64,000 nt of DNA from Ehretia macrophylla (GCA_037974665.1 CM075771.1:36812425-36876424); one strand, 5' to 3'. Counted from the first letter of the stretch, positions 34,419-48,567 are shown. Numbers and translations are program-made. Notes: generated from the letters alone by a model not told the origin.

Positions 34419-36703
34419 TGTCACGCCCCGACCCGACCCCGCAAAAGGCCAAGCCCGGACCCGACACACGGACGGAGTCTCCTCTGTACCGCGGACGATC
34501 CGAAAACCCTAAAATCAATATAATACTTGCGAAAGCCATATAATAGTGATCAAACCAGCCAACTTTCTTCCAAACATACATTTCCTATTATCCAACTTTC
34601 CAAGCCAAAAATGCCATGCATACTACACAGATATTCATGCCTCTAAACCATTAGCTATTAGCATGCACTTCTTCACTAGTCATACGAGTATAAGTTTACA
34701 ATTTTACAAACTTTAAACCATTACAACATAAGACCATTAAAGGTCTCAAAATAGGAAAATACATACAAGGCTACAAGCCTCAAAATTAAGCGTCCTTCAC
34801 GCAATATACATAACAAACAAGGTTTGCACAAAACTGGTAACCAACCACCAGCGAAGCAGGGAAGTGCTATCACGGAAACACCTCCACCTGCTCTTCCTCC
34901 TCTATTACCTCGAGAGGGTCTGCTTCAACTACTCCTGTAAAAACATGGTATAGAAAGGAATGAGCAAAAACTATTGCTCAGCGAGGGCAATTGGTCTCAA
35001 GGACGGAGATGAAAGGAGTATGCAATGCAATTAGCCAAGCAATACATACAAACCATATAAGTTACATCCAAAGCCAACAATAAAGCAGAGCAGGTATTTA
35101 AAGCCGCAAACACTCAATTAAAGGATACGATACTCTTTTCATGAGCAACTTTCAAACACGAATTCGATGACGACGCGCCGGCCCAAACTACCTTATAACA
35201 CCAGTTTGGAATACCCAGGAAGTATCCATCAACCTACAACCCAAATCTCCCTGGGAGGCAACCCAAGCGAGAAAGGGAATAGCAGCGGAGCTAGAGCAAC
35301 CAACACTGGCAACCCAAGGCTACCCAGAGAGGCCCATCACTCACGCGCGAGACACTATGCAATGCAAGACTCGATACAAGACGATAAACAAGCGATAAAG
35401 CCACACGTGGGAGAATAACAAAGTAGGTTACTCTCGCACGCAATAGCAGCAATTTGATAAGCAATTCAATCCAAAACAACTCAAACAAGTAATTCAAGTA
35501 ATTCTAAGCATTCTATAAGCATAAAGACAAGTAAACACACAAAAACACAAATCGGCCCCAACTATCAAATTGCTACCATTTTCAAACGAGCCACGAGTTC
35601 TGGAAACCGACTTCGCCAACCCTCCTAGGTCACCATAAGGCACGTCTAAAGACCCCAAAACCTTACTTTACCCTAGAACTCGCGCAAAGCCCCGATTTCC
35701 CTCTTTCTCGTTTGAACTACAACTACAACAACCAAACACCTAACCAACGCCATAATCGCACCAAAAGTGCTTCCATGGCTTCCCGAAGCAATGCCAACAT
35801 GCAAAACGAGAAAATGCCAAAGTCGACCTAAACGACCCCGACTTTCCCAAAGGCTTAATTCTCGTTTTTTCCTCTATGCAACCCAAACAAACCACACATT
35901 TTAGCATTCTAGCATACCTAGCACGTTTCTACATCAACGGAAAGCATGACAACGCAACTTCAACGTTTCAAGGTTTTACTATTCACAAAACACTATTAAT
36001 TTCACAATTCAATTTGCAATCACAACATTTAACCGCAGAAAATGTTACAAAGCTATAAATACATGTTCTACAAATGCCAAGGAACATTCTAGAAGCATCA
36101 AATCGCTTTAAATAACGATCTACGGATAAATCTAAAAATTGACAAAGTTAACAAACACAACGTATAAATGCGCAAATAACATGCTTCCCTCACCTTAGGT
36201 ACTCCTAGTCGCTAGGAAAACAATGTTGGTTGCCTTGGAAACCACCCCGCACGAGCTCACGCGAAGATTGATCGATTGAAAGTTGAAAGATTTTTTTTTT
36301 CTCTCTTCAAAGCCACGGCCAGAGCTGGCTGTTTTGCTGCTGTTTTCTTTTTATTTTTCTTAGTTATTTTAGCTTATAAGTGTTAAATTGGTCAACAAGT
36401 CAAAGGTCCAAGGTCAACAACTTAAAACTTGGTCAAAGAGCCCTATTTTGTGCGTTTTAAAGCCATTTCAGCTAAGGTAAGTTCAATTAAAGCTAGCAAC
36501 ATTTAAAATATAAAATTTAAGTCATCTAAATACTAGTTTCACTATTTGCTGAGGACTAGAAATCGTTATCTAGCTATCGCTCCTTAAATGCAATGCACGT
36601 TGCGTCGGCGAGAAAGTAACAGTTAATTCACAAAGCATTTAAGGAAAGATAATTTTCAAAATAATAAACAAAGAATTTTCACATTCCGGGCTCGGGTATT
36701 ACA
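34419..36703 (-). repeat. 3' LTR of the tandem Gypsy element (LTR1)
   Basis: 2285 bp, bounded by TGTCACGCC and GGGTATTACA on the plus strand. The motif AACAAAGTAGGTT is at 35417-35429. Short reading frames here (for example 35167-35418) recur in the other two LTRs and are not credible genes. Confidence 0.93.
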
Positions 36704-36718
36704 CCCTCTCCCCCTTAA
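36704..36718 (-). other. Polypurine tract of the left internal region
   Basis: On the minus strand TTAAGGGGGAGAGGG lies directly before the 3' LTR. It would prime plus-strand DNA synthesis. Confidence 0.9.
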
Positions 36719-39700
36719 AACAATTGCGCCCACGCAATTCTTACCTGGTCAACAAACAACTCCGGATACTGATCCCGAACTTGGTCCTCTCTTTCCCAAG
36801 TCGCTTCCTCAAATCCATGGTGATTCCACAGAACCTTCACTAAAGGAATACTCTTTTTGCGAAGCTCCTGAACTTTTCGATCCACAATTCGAATCGGTTT
36901 CTCTTCATAAGACAACTTCTCTTCAATCTGCAAAGGCTCTGGTTCAAGTACATGTGAAGGGTCTGGATGGTACTTCTTCAACATAGACACGTGGAACACA
37001 TCGTGCAGTCTCGACAAGCTCGGAGGCAAAGCTAATCGATAAGCCAAAGGACCTACCTTTTCGGTGATCTCATATGGACCCACATACCTGGGACTAAGCT
37101 TCCCACTCTTACCGTGCCGAATCAATCCCTTCCGTGGAAAAATCTTAAGAAACACCCAATCTCCCAAATCAAACTCAAGATCTCGACGGTGCTTATCCAC
37201 ATAACTCTTCTGATGACTCTGAGCTGTAAGCATACGCTGGCGAATAAGGTGAACATTATCTACCATCTTAATCATCTCAGGTAACACAGTCGGATCAACT
37301 GTTCTCATCTCTCCAACCTCTTCCCAATATAATGGGGATCTGCATTTCCGACCATACAACGCCTCGTAGGGAGCCATACCTATAGTAGATTGATAACTAT
37401 TGTTGTAGGCGAACTCCGCTAAAGGCAAAAACTTCTCCCAGTTCTTCCCAAATTCTAGCACACATGCCCGAAGCATGTCTTCCAAGATCCTGATGGTTCT
37501 CTCAGGCTGGCCATCAGTTTGCGGATGATATGCAGTACTGAAGCTCAACTTAGTTCCCATGGCCTCTTGCAACTTCTGCCAAAAACGAGATCTGAATCTG
37601 GGATCCCTATCTGACACTATACTCTGTGGCACACCATGCAATCTCACAATATTAGCAACATACAGTTCAGCTAACTTATCAAGGCTATCATGTTTGTTCA
37701 CGGGAATAAAATGCGTAACTTTAGTCAAGCGGTCCACAACAACCCAAACAGAATCACATCCTCTCGGAGATCTAGGAAGATCGGTCACAAGGTCCATTGT
37801 AATATGTACCCACTTCCACTGCGGAATCGACAACGGCTGTAGAAGTCCGGCTGGCCTCTGATGCTCAACTTTAACCCTCTGACAAGTCAAACATCTGGAT
37901 ACATACCCAGCAATCTCCCTCTTCATATTGTTCCACCAGAAGTGTTGCTTCAAATCTCTATACATCTTTGTACTGCCCGGGTGAATCGTGTACCTCGAAT
38001 TATGTGCCTCGGACAGGATCTCATTCTTCAAAGTCGGATCACCAGGAACACATACTCTGTCCCTGAATCTGAAGATGCCATCTGCATGTAATTTAAACTC
38101 CGACTCTCCCCCTTTTGATTTTTCTTGGATCTTCAAGATGTAAGGATCAGTCTTCTGAGCCTCTCTGATCTGTGCTAGCAACCCTGACTGAATCTGTAAA
38201 CTAGCAAACCGAATCCCTACCTCAGTAGCTTCTGGTTTCCATGAAAAAATTTCTTCCAAAGTCTCCCAGTCCTTGATAATCAAGCTTGCAACAATAGCCT
38301 TTCGGCTCAAAGCATTAGCAACAACATTTGCCTTACCTGGCACATAGTTAATAGAACAGTTATAACCACCCAATAGCTCTAGCCATCTCCGCTGCCTCAT
38401 ATTTAGATCCTTCTGTGAAAACAAATACTTGAGACTCTTGTGGTCAGTAAATATTTCAAATCTGCAACCCCACAAGTAATGACGCCACTTCTTCAATGCA
38501 AACACAACTGCAGCTAACTCAAGATCATGTGTAGGGTAATTGACTTCATAAGGTTTCAATTTCCTAGAAGCATAGGCAATCACCTTACCATTCTGCATTA
38601 AAACACAGCCCAATCCTTCTTTAGATGCATCACTGTAGACAACGAAGTTCTCTGTTCCCTCAGGTAAAGCTAGTATAGGAGCTGTAGTTAGTCTCTTCTT
38701 CAATTCTTGGAAACTGGATTCACATTTAGCATCCCAGTTGTAAGCAACTTTCTTCCGAGTCAACTGGCTCAAAGGTCCAGAAATTTTAGAAAAGTCTTTA
38801 ACAAATCTCCGGTAGTAACCTGCCAATCCAAGAAAACTCCGAATCTCTGGCACCGTCTCAGGTCTCTTCCAAGCTGAAACAACTTCAATCTTAGCTGGGT
38901 CTACTGAAATTCCTCGATCTGAAATGATATGGCCTAGAAAAGATATCTGGTTCAACCAGAACTCACACTTGCTGAATTTAGCAAAAAGCTTGTTTTCCTG
39001 CAAAGTCCGAAGCACAATCCTCAAGTGTTGCTCATGTTCAACCTCGTTCTTCGAATACACTAAAATGTCATCAATAAAGATCACGACAAACTGATCAAGG
39101 TAAGGCCGAAAAACCCTCTGCATCAAGTCCATGAATGCGGCTGGTGCATTCGTCAATCCAAACGGCAAAACAACAAATTCATAGTGGCCATATCTAGTCC
39201 TGAATGCCATCTTTGGTATATCGTCACTCCGAATTCTAAGTTGATAGTAACCCTGCCTCAAGTCAAATTTGGAGTAAACACTCGCACCCTGCAACTGGTC
39301 AAACAATTCTTCAATCAACGGCAAGGGGTATTTGTTCTTAATCGTGACTTGATTAAGTCCCCTATAATCAATACATAATCGTAGTGTGCCGTCTTTCTTT
39401 CTCACAAACAACACAGGTGCGCCCCACGGCGAAGAACTAGGTTGTATAAACCCCTTCTCAAGCAAGTTCTGAAGCTGAATTTTTAACTCTTGAAGTTTAG
39501 CCGATGCCATCCTATAAGGACTCCTAGAAATCGGCGCAGTGCCTGGCACAAGGTCAATCACGAACTCAATCTCCCTATCCGGTGGTAAACCCGGTAATTC
39601 CTCGGGAAATACACTAGGGAAGTCTCTAACAATCGGAACCTCATTCAATCTCAACTTATCAGCAGGTTGATTGATCAAATACGCTAAGTAAGCTTCACAA

Positions 39701-41331
39701 CCCCTATTCAACAACTTAGAAGTCTTGATCGCTGATAAAAGTGGAATGCGGGCAGCCCTGCAGTTCCCAACAATCTCTAGTACCAGTAGGTCAGGAACCT
39801 TAAGATAAACAACCTTTGTTCTATAGTCCAACTGAGCATAATACTTTCCCAACCAGTCCATTCCCAAAATGATTTCAAAGTCACGGAATGGCAATATAAT
39901 TAAATCAGCAGGAAATTTACGGTTCTCAATGCATATATCACAGGATTTGCAAAGAGACTCAGTAACAAATTTTTCACCCAAAGGAGTACTAACTTCAACT
40001 TCATGAGGCAAATTATCAATGCAAACATTCACAGATCGTGGACATGCAGGAGTTATAAACGAATGTGTAGCTCCGGGATCAATCAAAACTTTAACTGGCT
40101 GAGTATTGAGAAGAAAGGTACCTTCTACTATAGCTGTAGTATCGGGTAGCTCCTCTACATCCAGTGCAAAGACCCTAGCCTGAACTCTCTGTGCTGGTCG
40201 TGCACCTGCTGCCCTATTCTGCACACCTTGGCCCCCACCACGGCCCTGAACATTATTATAATTAGGGCAATCCCCCACCCTATGGTCATCACTGCCACAA
40301 CCCGTACATTTACCACTCTTCCTCCAGCAGTTAGCCTCAATATGCCCTGGCCGATTACAATAATTACACTGCTGATTTTGCCTAACCGCAGTGTTTCCCG
40401 TAGGTGCTGGGGCTCTAGCAGGGGTAGCAACTATACCTCCCTGCTGGGGTCTAGTCACAGCTGGCCTAGCCTGAATCTGCTGCTGTGGCTGATACGGACG
40501 CTGCTAAGGACCCAGTGCAGAAGCCTGATACTGCCTCGGCTGACTCTGGCAGCTCTGGCCCAAATACTGCTTCTTGCTCGGCTGACTGCTCTCAGCTAGC
40601 ATCTCAGCCTTCCATTTCTCAAACTTCGAGGCTGCCTTAAATGCCTCCGGAAAAGTAGTGTAGGTCTGCCCAGTCAAATGCAACTGAATGTCCATTCTCA
40701 GCCCACGGACAAACCTATGTATCATCCTCCTAGTCGGCCGTACCAACTTGGGCATATACCTCGACAGGCAAACAAACCTAGCCTCGTACTGTGCAACAGT
40801 CATATTTCCCTGTTTCAGGGCCACAAACTCATCTTCCCTCCTCTCCATAGCCATCTCGGGAATATATTTGTCCCGGAACTCACTTACAAAATCATCCCAT
40901 AAGTGTGGAACATCCTCACAATCCCACCTCAACCTAACAGTATTCCACCACTGCTCTGCATCACCCTCAAATAAGAATGACGCATAGTCTATTCTTGCCT
41001 CATCAGTGTACCTCAAAGCGGTGAAAATCTTCTCAACTCGATTTATCCATCTTTCAGCCGCCTCATCATCCGGCTCCCCGAAGAACTTTCCCGGCTCGTG
41101 CCTTAGAAATTTCTCTAACTGATTGTTCTCAACTCTGTACCCCTGTCCACCAGGATTAGCTTGATTACCCTGGGGATTAATCCGGTCCTGCCTCTGCTCA
41201 TGTAGTACCTGTGTGATCCGGTCTACTGCAGTAGTCATGGTAGCCATAAACTGCTCGGGCAACGGCTGCTGACCTTGTTCTGCTGCCTCTTCATCTGATC
41301 CTATACCTTGAGTACCACGACGTGGCGGCAT
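36715..41331 (-). pseudogene. Gag-pol polyprotein, left copy, one in-frame stop in gag
   Basis: A single frame of about 1538 codons starting at an ATG at 41331. It encodes gag (capsid-like domain about residues 90-220, then a Q/P-rich stretch), two CCHC zinc knuckles (about 322-335 and 342-355), protease (DPGATHSF near 418), reverse transcriptase (FIDD at 752-755), RNase H (YSDAS near 899, TDHKSL near 962), integrase (zinc-finger region about 1109-1150; D1180, D1241 and E1277 in DD35E spacing) and a C-terminal chromodomain (about 1479-1531). CAG has become TAG at 40504-40506 (codon 276), separating gag from the knuckles and pol. The frame downstream is open to the end. A protein from the internal frame would need a start downstream of the stop; none is supported. 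The protease reads DPG, not the usual DSG or DTG. Confidence 0.93.
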
Positions 41332-41622
41332 AGTAGCAACTCACAATGGCTGGCAACATTTAAAAGCAGTTTATAGACATAAATATAACACATAAGATTA
41401 GATAACACTCAAGTCAATAACAATCCAATATTCTATCACACAATTCACATAAGACAAGTTTAACTTGCCAAACTATTTCACTTAAACACACAAACATTCC
41501 AAGTTCACAAAGTCATGCTAGAACATTTTCTTTTCACTTAGCAATCATACATAAACACTTTAGCATTTTAGACCTTTACCCCACAGACCGAGATCATATC
41601 CCGGCTCATGCAAGACTATCAT
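41332..41622 (-). other. Leader between primer site and gag, left internal region
   Basis: About 290 bp of AT-rich sequence with no gene. It is nearly identical to 48568-48857. It fits the untranslated leader and packaging region of a Gypsy RNA. Confidence 0.7.
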
Positions 41623-41634
41623 GCTCTGATACCA
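41623..41634 (-). other. Primer binding site (initiator Met tRNA), left internal region
   Basis: TGGTATCAGAGC on the minus strand, 8 bp from the middle LTR. Confidence 0.93.
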
Positions 41635-41642
41635 CCTTAAGA

Positions 41643-43938
41643 TATCACGCCCCGACCCGACCCCGCAAAAGGCCAAGCCCGGACCCGACACACGGACGGA
41701 GTCTCCTCTGTACCGCGGACGATCCGAAAACCCTAAAATCAATATAATACTTGCGAAAGCCATATAATAGTGATCAAACCAGCCAACTTTCTTCCAAACA
41801 TACATTTCCTATTATCCAACTTTCCAAGCCAAAAATGCCATGCATACTACACAGATATTCATGCCTCTAAACCATTAGCTATTAGCATGCACTTCTTCAC
41901 TAGTCATCCGAGTATAAGTTTACAATTTTACAAACTTTAAACCATTACAACATAAGACCATTAAAGGTCTCAAAATAGGAAAATACATACAAGGCTACAA
42001 GCCTCAAAATTAAGCGTCCTTCACGCAATATACATAACAAACAAGGTTTGCACAAAACTGGTAACCAACCACCAGCGAAGCAGGGAAGTGCTATCACGGA
42101 AACACCTCCACCTGCTCTTCCTCCTCTATTACCTCGAGAGGGTCTGCTTCAACTACTCCTGTAAAAACATGGTATAGAAAGGAATGAGCAAAAACTATTG
42201 CTCAGCGAGGGCAATTGGTCTCAAGGACGGAGATGAAAGGAGTATGCAATGCAATTAGCCAAGCAATACATACAAACCATATAAGTTACATCCAAAGCCA
42301 ACAATAAAGCAGAGCAGGTATTTAAAGCCGCAAACACTCAATTAAAGGATACGATACTCTTTTCATGAGCAACTTTCAAACACGAATTCGATGACGACGC
42401 GCCGGCCCAAACCACCTTATAACACCAGTTTGGAATACCCCGGAAGTATCCATCAACCTACGACCCAAATCTCCCTGGGAGGCAACCCAAGCGAGAAAGG
42501 GAATAGCAGCGGAGCTAGAGCAACCAACACTGGCAACCCAAGGCTACCCAGAGAGGCCCATCACTCACGCGCGAGACACTATGCAATGCAAGACTCGATA
42601 CAAGACGATAAACAAGCGATAAACAAGCGATAAAGCCACACGTGGGAGAATAACAAAGTAGGTTACTCTCGCACGCAATAGCAGCAATTTGATAAGCAAT
42701 TCAATCCAAAACAACTCAAACAAGTAATTCAAGTAATTCTAAGCATTCTATAAGCATAAAGACAAGTAAACACACAAAAACACAAATCGGCCCCAACTAT
42801 CAAATTGCTACCATTTTCAAACGAGCCACGAGTTCTGGAAACCGACTTCGCCAACCCTCCTAGGTCACCATAAGGCACGTCTAAAGACCCCAAAACCTTT
42901 CTTTACCCTAGAACTCGCGCAAAGCCCCGATTTCCCTCTTTCTCGTTTGAACTATAACTACAACAACCAAACACCTAACCAACGCCATAATCGCACCAAA
43001 AGTGCTTCCATGGCTTCCCGAAGCAATGCCAACATGCAAAACGAGAAAATGCCAAAGTCGACCTAAACGACCCCGACTTTCCCAAAGGCTTAATTCTCGT
43101 TTTTTCCTCTATGCAACCCAAACAAACCACACATTTTAGCATTCTAGCATACCTAGCACGTTTCTACATCAACGGAAAGCATGACAACGCAACTTCAACG
43201 TTTCAAGGTTTTACTATTCACAAAACACTATTAATTTCACAATTCAATTTGCAATCACAACATTTAACCGCAGAAAATGTTACAAAGCTATAAATACATG
43301 TTCTACAAATGCCAAAGAACATTCTAGAAGCATCAAATCGCTTTAAATAACGATCTACGGATAAATCTAAAAATTGACAAAGTTAACAAACACAACGTAT
43401 AAATGCGCAAATAACATGCTTCCCTCACCTTAGGTACTCCTAGTCGCTAGGAAAACAATGTTGGTTGCCTTGGAAACCACCCCGCACGAGCTCACGCGAA
43501 GATTGATCGATTGAAAGTTGAAATATTTTTTTTCTCTCTCTTCAAATCCACGGCCAGAGCTGGCTGTTTTGCTGCTGTTTTCTTTTTATTTTGCTTAGTT
43601 ATTTTAGCTTATAAGTGTTAAATTGGTCAACAAGTCAAAGGTCCAAGGTCAACAACTTAAAACTTGGTCAAAGAGCCCTATTTTGTGCGTTTTAAAGCCA
43701 TTTCAGCTAAGGTAAGTTCAATTAAAGCTAGCAACATTTAAAATATAAAATTTAAGTCATCTAAATACTAGTTTCACTATTTGCTGAGGACTAGAAATCG
43801 TTATCTAGCTATCGCTCCTTAAATGCAATGCACGTTGCGTCGGCGAGAAAGTAACAGTTAATTCACAAAGCATTTAAGGAAAGATAATTTTCAAAATAAT
43901 AAACAAAGAATTTTCACATTCCGGGCTCGGGTATTACA
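41643..43938 (-). repeat. Middle LTR of the tandem Gypsy element (LTR2)
   Basis: 2296 bp, 11 bp longer than LTR1 and LTR3 because AAGCGATAAAC is duplicated near 42613-42632. Its sense 3' end is GTGATA, with CA changed to TA. It serves as 3' LTR of the right internal region and 5' LTR of the left one. The shared motif AACAAAGTAGGTT is at 42652-42664. Confidence 0.93.
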
Positions 43939-43953
43939 CCCTCTCCCCCTTAA
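43939..43953 (-). other. Polypurine tract of the right internal region
   Basis: TTAAGGGGGAGAGGG on the minus strand, identical to the left copy. Confidence 0.9.
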
Positions 43954-46900
43954 AACAATTGCGCCCACGCAATTCTTACCTGGTCAACAAACAACTCCGG
44001 ATACTGATCCCGAACTTGGTCCTCTCTTTCCCAAGTCGCTTCCTCAAACCCATGATGATTCCACAGAACCTTCACTAAAGGAATACTCTTTTTGCGAAGC
44101 TCCTGAACTTTTCGATCCACAATTCGAATCGGTTTCTCTTCATAAGACAACTTCTCTTCAATCTGCAAAGGCTCTGGTTCAAGTACATGTGAAGGGTCTG
44201 GATGGTACTTCTTCAACATAGACACGTGGAACACATCGTGCAGTCTCGACAAGCTCGGAGGCAAAGCTAATCGATAAGCCAAAGGACCTACCTTTTCGGT
44301 GATCTCATACGGACCCACATACCTGGGACTAAGCTTCCCACTCTTACCGTGCCGAATCAATCCCTTCCGTGGAGAAATCTTAAGAAACACCCAATCTCCC
44401 AAATCAAACTCAAGATCTCGACGGTGCTTATCCACATAACTCTTCTGATGACTCTGAGCTGTAAGCATACGCTGGCGAATAAGGTGAACATTATCTACCA
44501 TCTTAATCATCTCAGGTAACACAGTCGGATCAACTGTTCTCATCTCTCCAACCTCTTCCCAATATAATGGGGATCTGCATTTCCAACCATACAACGCCTC
44601 GTAGGGAGCCATACCTATAGTAGATTGATAACAATTGTTGTAGGCGAACTCCGCTAAAGGAAAAAAACTTCTCCCAGTTCTTCCCAAATTCTAGCACACA
44701 TGCCCGAAGCATGTCTTCCAAGATCTTGATGGTTCTCTCAGGCTGGCCATCAGTTTGCGGATGATATGCAGTACTGAAGCTCAACTTAGTTCCCATGGCC
44801 TCTTGTAACTTCTGCCAAAAACGAGATCTGAATCTGGGATCCCTATCTGACACTATACTCTGTGGCACACCATGCAATCTCACAATATTAGCAACATACA
44901 GTTCAGCTAACTTATCAAGGCTATCATGTTTGTTCACGGGAATAAAATGCGTAACTTTAGTCAAGCGGTCCACAACAACCCAAACAGAATCACATCCTCT
45001 CGGAGATCTAGGAAGATCGGTCACAAGGTCCATTGTAATATGTACCCACTTCCACTGCGGAATCGACAACGGCTGTAGAAGTCCGGCTGGCCTCTGATGC
45101 TCAACTTTAACCCTCTGACAAGTCAAACATCTGGATACATACCCAGCAATCTCCCTCTTCATATTGTTCCACCAGAAGTGTTGCTTCAAATCTCTATACA
45201 TCTTTGTACTGCCCGGGTGAATCGTGTACCTCGAATTATGTGCCTCGGACAGGATCTCATTCTTCAAAGTCGGATCACCAGGAACACATACTCTGTCCCT
45301 GAATCTGAAGATGCCATCTGCATGTAATTTAAACTCCGACTCTCCCCCTTTTGATTTTTCTTGGATCTTCAAGATGTAAGGATCAGTCTTCTGAGCCTCT
45401 CTGATCTGTGCTAGCAACCCTGACTGAATCTGTAAACTAGCAAACCGAATCCCTACCTCAGTAGCTTCTGGTTTCCATGAAAAAATTTATTCCAAAGCCT
45501 CCCAGTCCTTGATAATCAAGCTTGCAACAATAGCCTTTTGGCTCAAAGCATTAGCAACAACATTTGCCTTACCTGGCACATAGTTAATAGAACAGTTATA
45601 ACCACCCAATAGCTCTAGCCATCTCCGCTGCCTCATATTTAGATCCTTCTGTGAAAACAAATACTTGAGACTCTTGTGGTCAGTAAATATTTCAAATCTG
45701 CAACCCCACAAGTAATGACGCCACTTCTTCAATGCAAACACAACTGCAGCTAACTCAAGATCATGTGTAGGGTAATTGACTTCATAAGGTTTCAATTTCC
45801 TAGAAGCATAGGCAATCACCTTACCATTCTGCATTAAAACACAGCCCAATCCTTCTTTAGATGCATCACTGTAGACAACGAAGTTCTCTGTTCCCTCAGG
45901 TAAAGCTAGTATAGGAGCTGTAGTTAGTCGCTTCTTCAATTCTTGGAAACTGGATTCACATTTAGCATCCCAGTTGTAAGCAACTTTCTTCCGAGTCAAC
46001 TGGCTCAAAGGTCCAGAAATTTTAGAAAAGTCTTTAACAAATCTCCGGTAGTAACCTGCCAATCCAAGAAAACTCCGAATCTCTGGCACCGTCTCAGGTC
46101 TCTTCCAAGCTGAAACAACTTCAATCTTAGCTGGGTCTACTGAAATTCCTCGATCTGAAATGATATGGCCTAGAAAAGATATCTGGTTCAACCAGAACTC
46201 ACACTTGCTGAATTTAGCAAAAAGCTTGTTTTCCTGCAAAGTCCGAAGCACAATCCTCAAGTGTTGCTCATGTTCAGCCTCGTTCTTCGAATACACTAAA
46301 ATGTCGTCAATAAAGATCACGACAAACTGATCAAGGTAAGGCCGAAAAACCCTCTGCATCAAGTCCATGAATGCGGCTGGTGCATTCGTCAATCCAAACG
46401 GCAAAACAACAAATTCATAGTGGCCATATCTAGTCCTGAATGTCATCTTTGGTATATCGTCACTCCGAATTCTAAGTTGATAGTAACCCTGCCTCAAGTC
46501 AAATTTGGAGTAAACACTCGCACCCTGCAACTGGTCAAACAATTCTTCAATCAACGGCAAGGGGTATTTGTTCTTAATCGTGACTTGATTAAGTCCCCTA
46601 TAATCAATACATAATCGTAGTGTGCCGTCTTTCTTTCTCACAAACAACACAGGTGCGCCCCACGGCGAAGAACTAGGTTGTATAAACCATTTCTCAAGCA
46701 AGTTCTGAAGCTGAATTTTTAACTCCTGAAGTTTAGCCGATGCCATCCTATAAGGACTCCTAGAAATCGGCGCAGTGCCTGGCACAAGGTCAATCACGAA
46801 CTCAATCTCCCTATCCGGTGGTAAACCCGGTAATTCCTCGGGAAATACACTAGGGAAGTCTCTAACAATCGGAACCTCATTCAATCTCAACTTATCAGCA

Positions 46901-48567
46901 GGTTGATTGATCAAATACGCTAAGTAAGCTTCACAACCCCTATTCAACAACTTAGAAGTCTTGATCGCTGATAAAAGTGGAATGCGGGCAGCCCTGCAGT
47001 TCCCAACAATCTCTAGTACCAGTAGGTCAGGAACCTTAAGATAAACAACCTTTGTTCTATAGTCCAACTGAGCATAATACTTTCCCAACCAGTCCATTCC
47101 CAAAATGATTTCAAAGTCACGGAATGGCAATATAATTAAATCAGCAGGAAATTTACGGTTCTCAATGCATATATCACAGGATTTGCAAAGAGACTCAGTA
47201 ACAAATTTTTCACCCAAAGGAGTACTAACTTCAACTTCATGAGGCAAATTATCAATGCAAACATTCACAGATCGTGGACATGCAGGAGTTATAAACGAAT
47301 GTGTAGCTCCGGGATCAATCAAAACTTTAACTGGCTGAGTATTGAGAAGAAAGGTACCTTCTACTATAGCTGTAGTATCGGGTAGCTCCTCTACATCCAG
47401 TGCAAAGACCCTAGCCTGAACTCTCTGTGATGGTCGTGCACCTGCTGCCCTATTCTGCACACCTTGGCCCCCACCACGGCCCTGAACATTATTATATTTA
47501 GGGCAATCCCTCACCCTATGGTCATCACTGCCACAACCCGTACATTTACCACTCTTCCTCCAGCAGTTAGCCTCAATATGCCCTGGCCGATTACAATAAT
47601 TACACTGCTGATTTTGCCTAACCGCAGTGTTTCCCGTAGGTGCTGGGGCTCTGGCAGGGGTAGGAACTATACCTCCCTGCTGGGGTCTAGTCACAGCTGG
47701 CCTAGCCTGAATCTGCTGCTGTGGCTGATACGGACGCTGCTGAGGACCCAGTGCAGAAGCCTGATACTGCCTCGGCTGACTCTGGCTGCTCTGGCCCAAA
47801 TACTGCTTCTTGCTCGGCTGACTGCTCTCAGCTAACATCTCAGCCTTCCATTTCTCAAACTTCGAGGCTGCCTTAAATGCCTCAGGAAAAGTAGTGTAAG
47901 TCTGCCCAGTCAAATGCAACTGAATGTCCATTCTCAGCCCACGGACAAACCTATGTATCATCCTCCTAGTCGGCCGTACCAACTCGGGCATATACCTCGA
48001 CAAGCTAACAAACCTAGCCTCGTACTGTGCAACAGTCATATTCCCCTGTTTCAGGGCCACAAACTCATCTTCCCTCCTCTCCATAGCCATCTCGGGAATA
48101 TATTTGTCCCGGAACTCACTTACAAAATCATCCCATAAGTGTGGAACATCCTCACAATCCCACCTCAACCTAACAGTATTCCACCACTGCTCTGCATCAC
48201 CCTCAAATAAGAATGACGCATAGTCTATTTTTGCCTCATCAGTGTACCTCAAAGCGGTGAAAATCTTCTCAACTCGATTTATCCATCTTTCAGCCGCCTC
48301 ATCATCCGGCTCCCCGAAGAACTTTCCCGGCTCGTGCCTTAGAAATTTCTCTAACTGATTGTTCTCAACTCTGTACCCCTGTCCACCAGGATTAGCTTGA
48401 TTACCCTGGGGATTAATCCGGTCCTGCCTCTGCTCATGTAGTACCTGTGTGATCCGGTCTACTGCAGTAGTCATGGTAGCCATAAACTGCTCGGGCAACG
48501 GCTGCTGACCCTGTTCTGCTGCCTCTTCATCTGATCCTATACCTTGAGTACCACGACATGGCGGCAT
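43950..48567 (-). pseudogene. Gag-pol polyprotein, right copy, stop plus frameshift
   Basis: Nearly identical to the left copy and begins at an ATG at 48567. Gag, both zinc knuckles, protease, reverse transcriptase and RNase H are in one open frame of 1026 codons. A GAA to TAA change at 45487-45489 stops the frame between RNase H and integrase. The frame continues to about 44667, where the plus strand has seven A in place of C plus five A, a one-base gain that shifts the frame inside integrase just after the catalytic core. The last part, with the chromodomain, is open in the new frame (43950-44687). The gag stop of the left copy is absent here. An arginine near the N-terminus is cysteine. 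Protease again reads DPG. Confidence 0.93.

Noticed and set aside
40228..40987. Plus-strand frames opposite gag, such as 40228-40599 and 40688-40987, repeated at 47464 and 47924
   Set aside because: They are antisense shadows of the gag-pol frame, with no motif of their own.
36715..48567. An integrated retrovirus or pararetrovirus
   Set aside because: The gene order gag, protease, RT, RNase H, integrase, chromodomain with no envelope or movement protein is that of a plant Ty3/Gypsy chromovirus.
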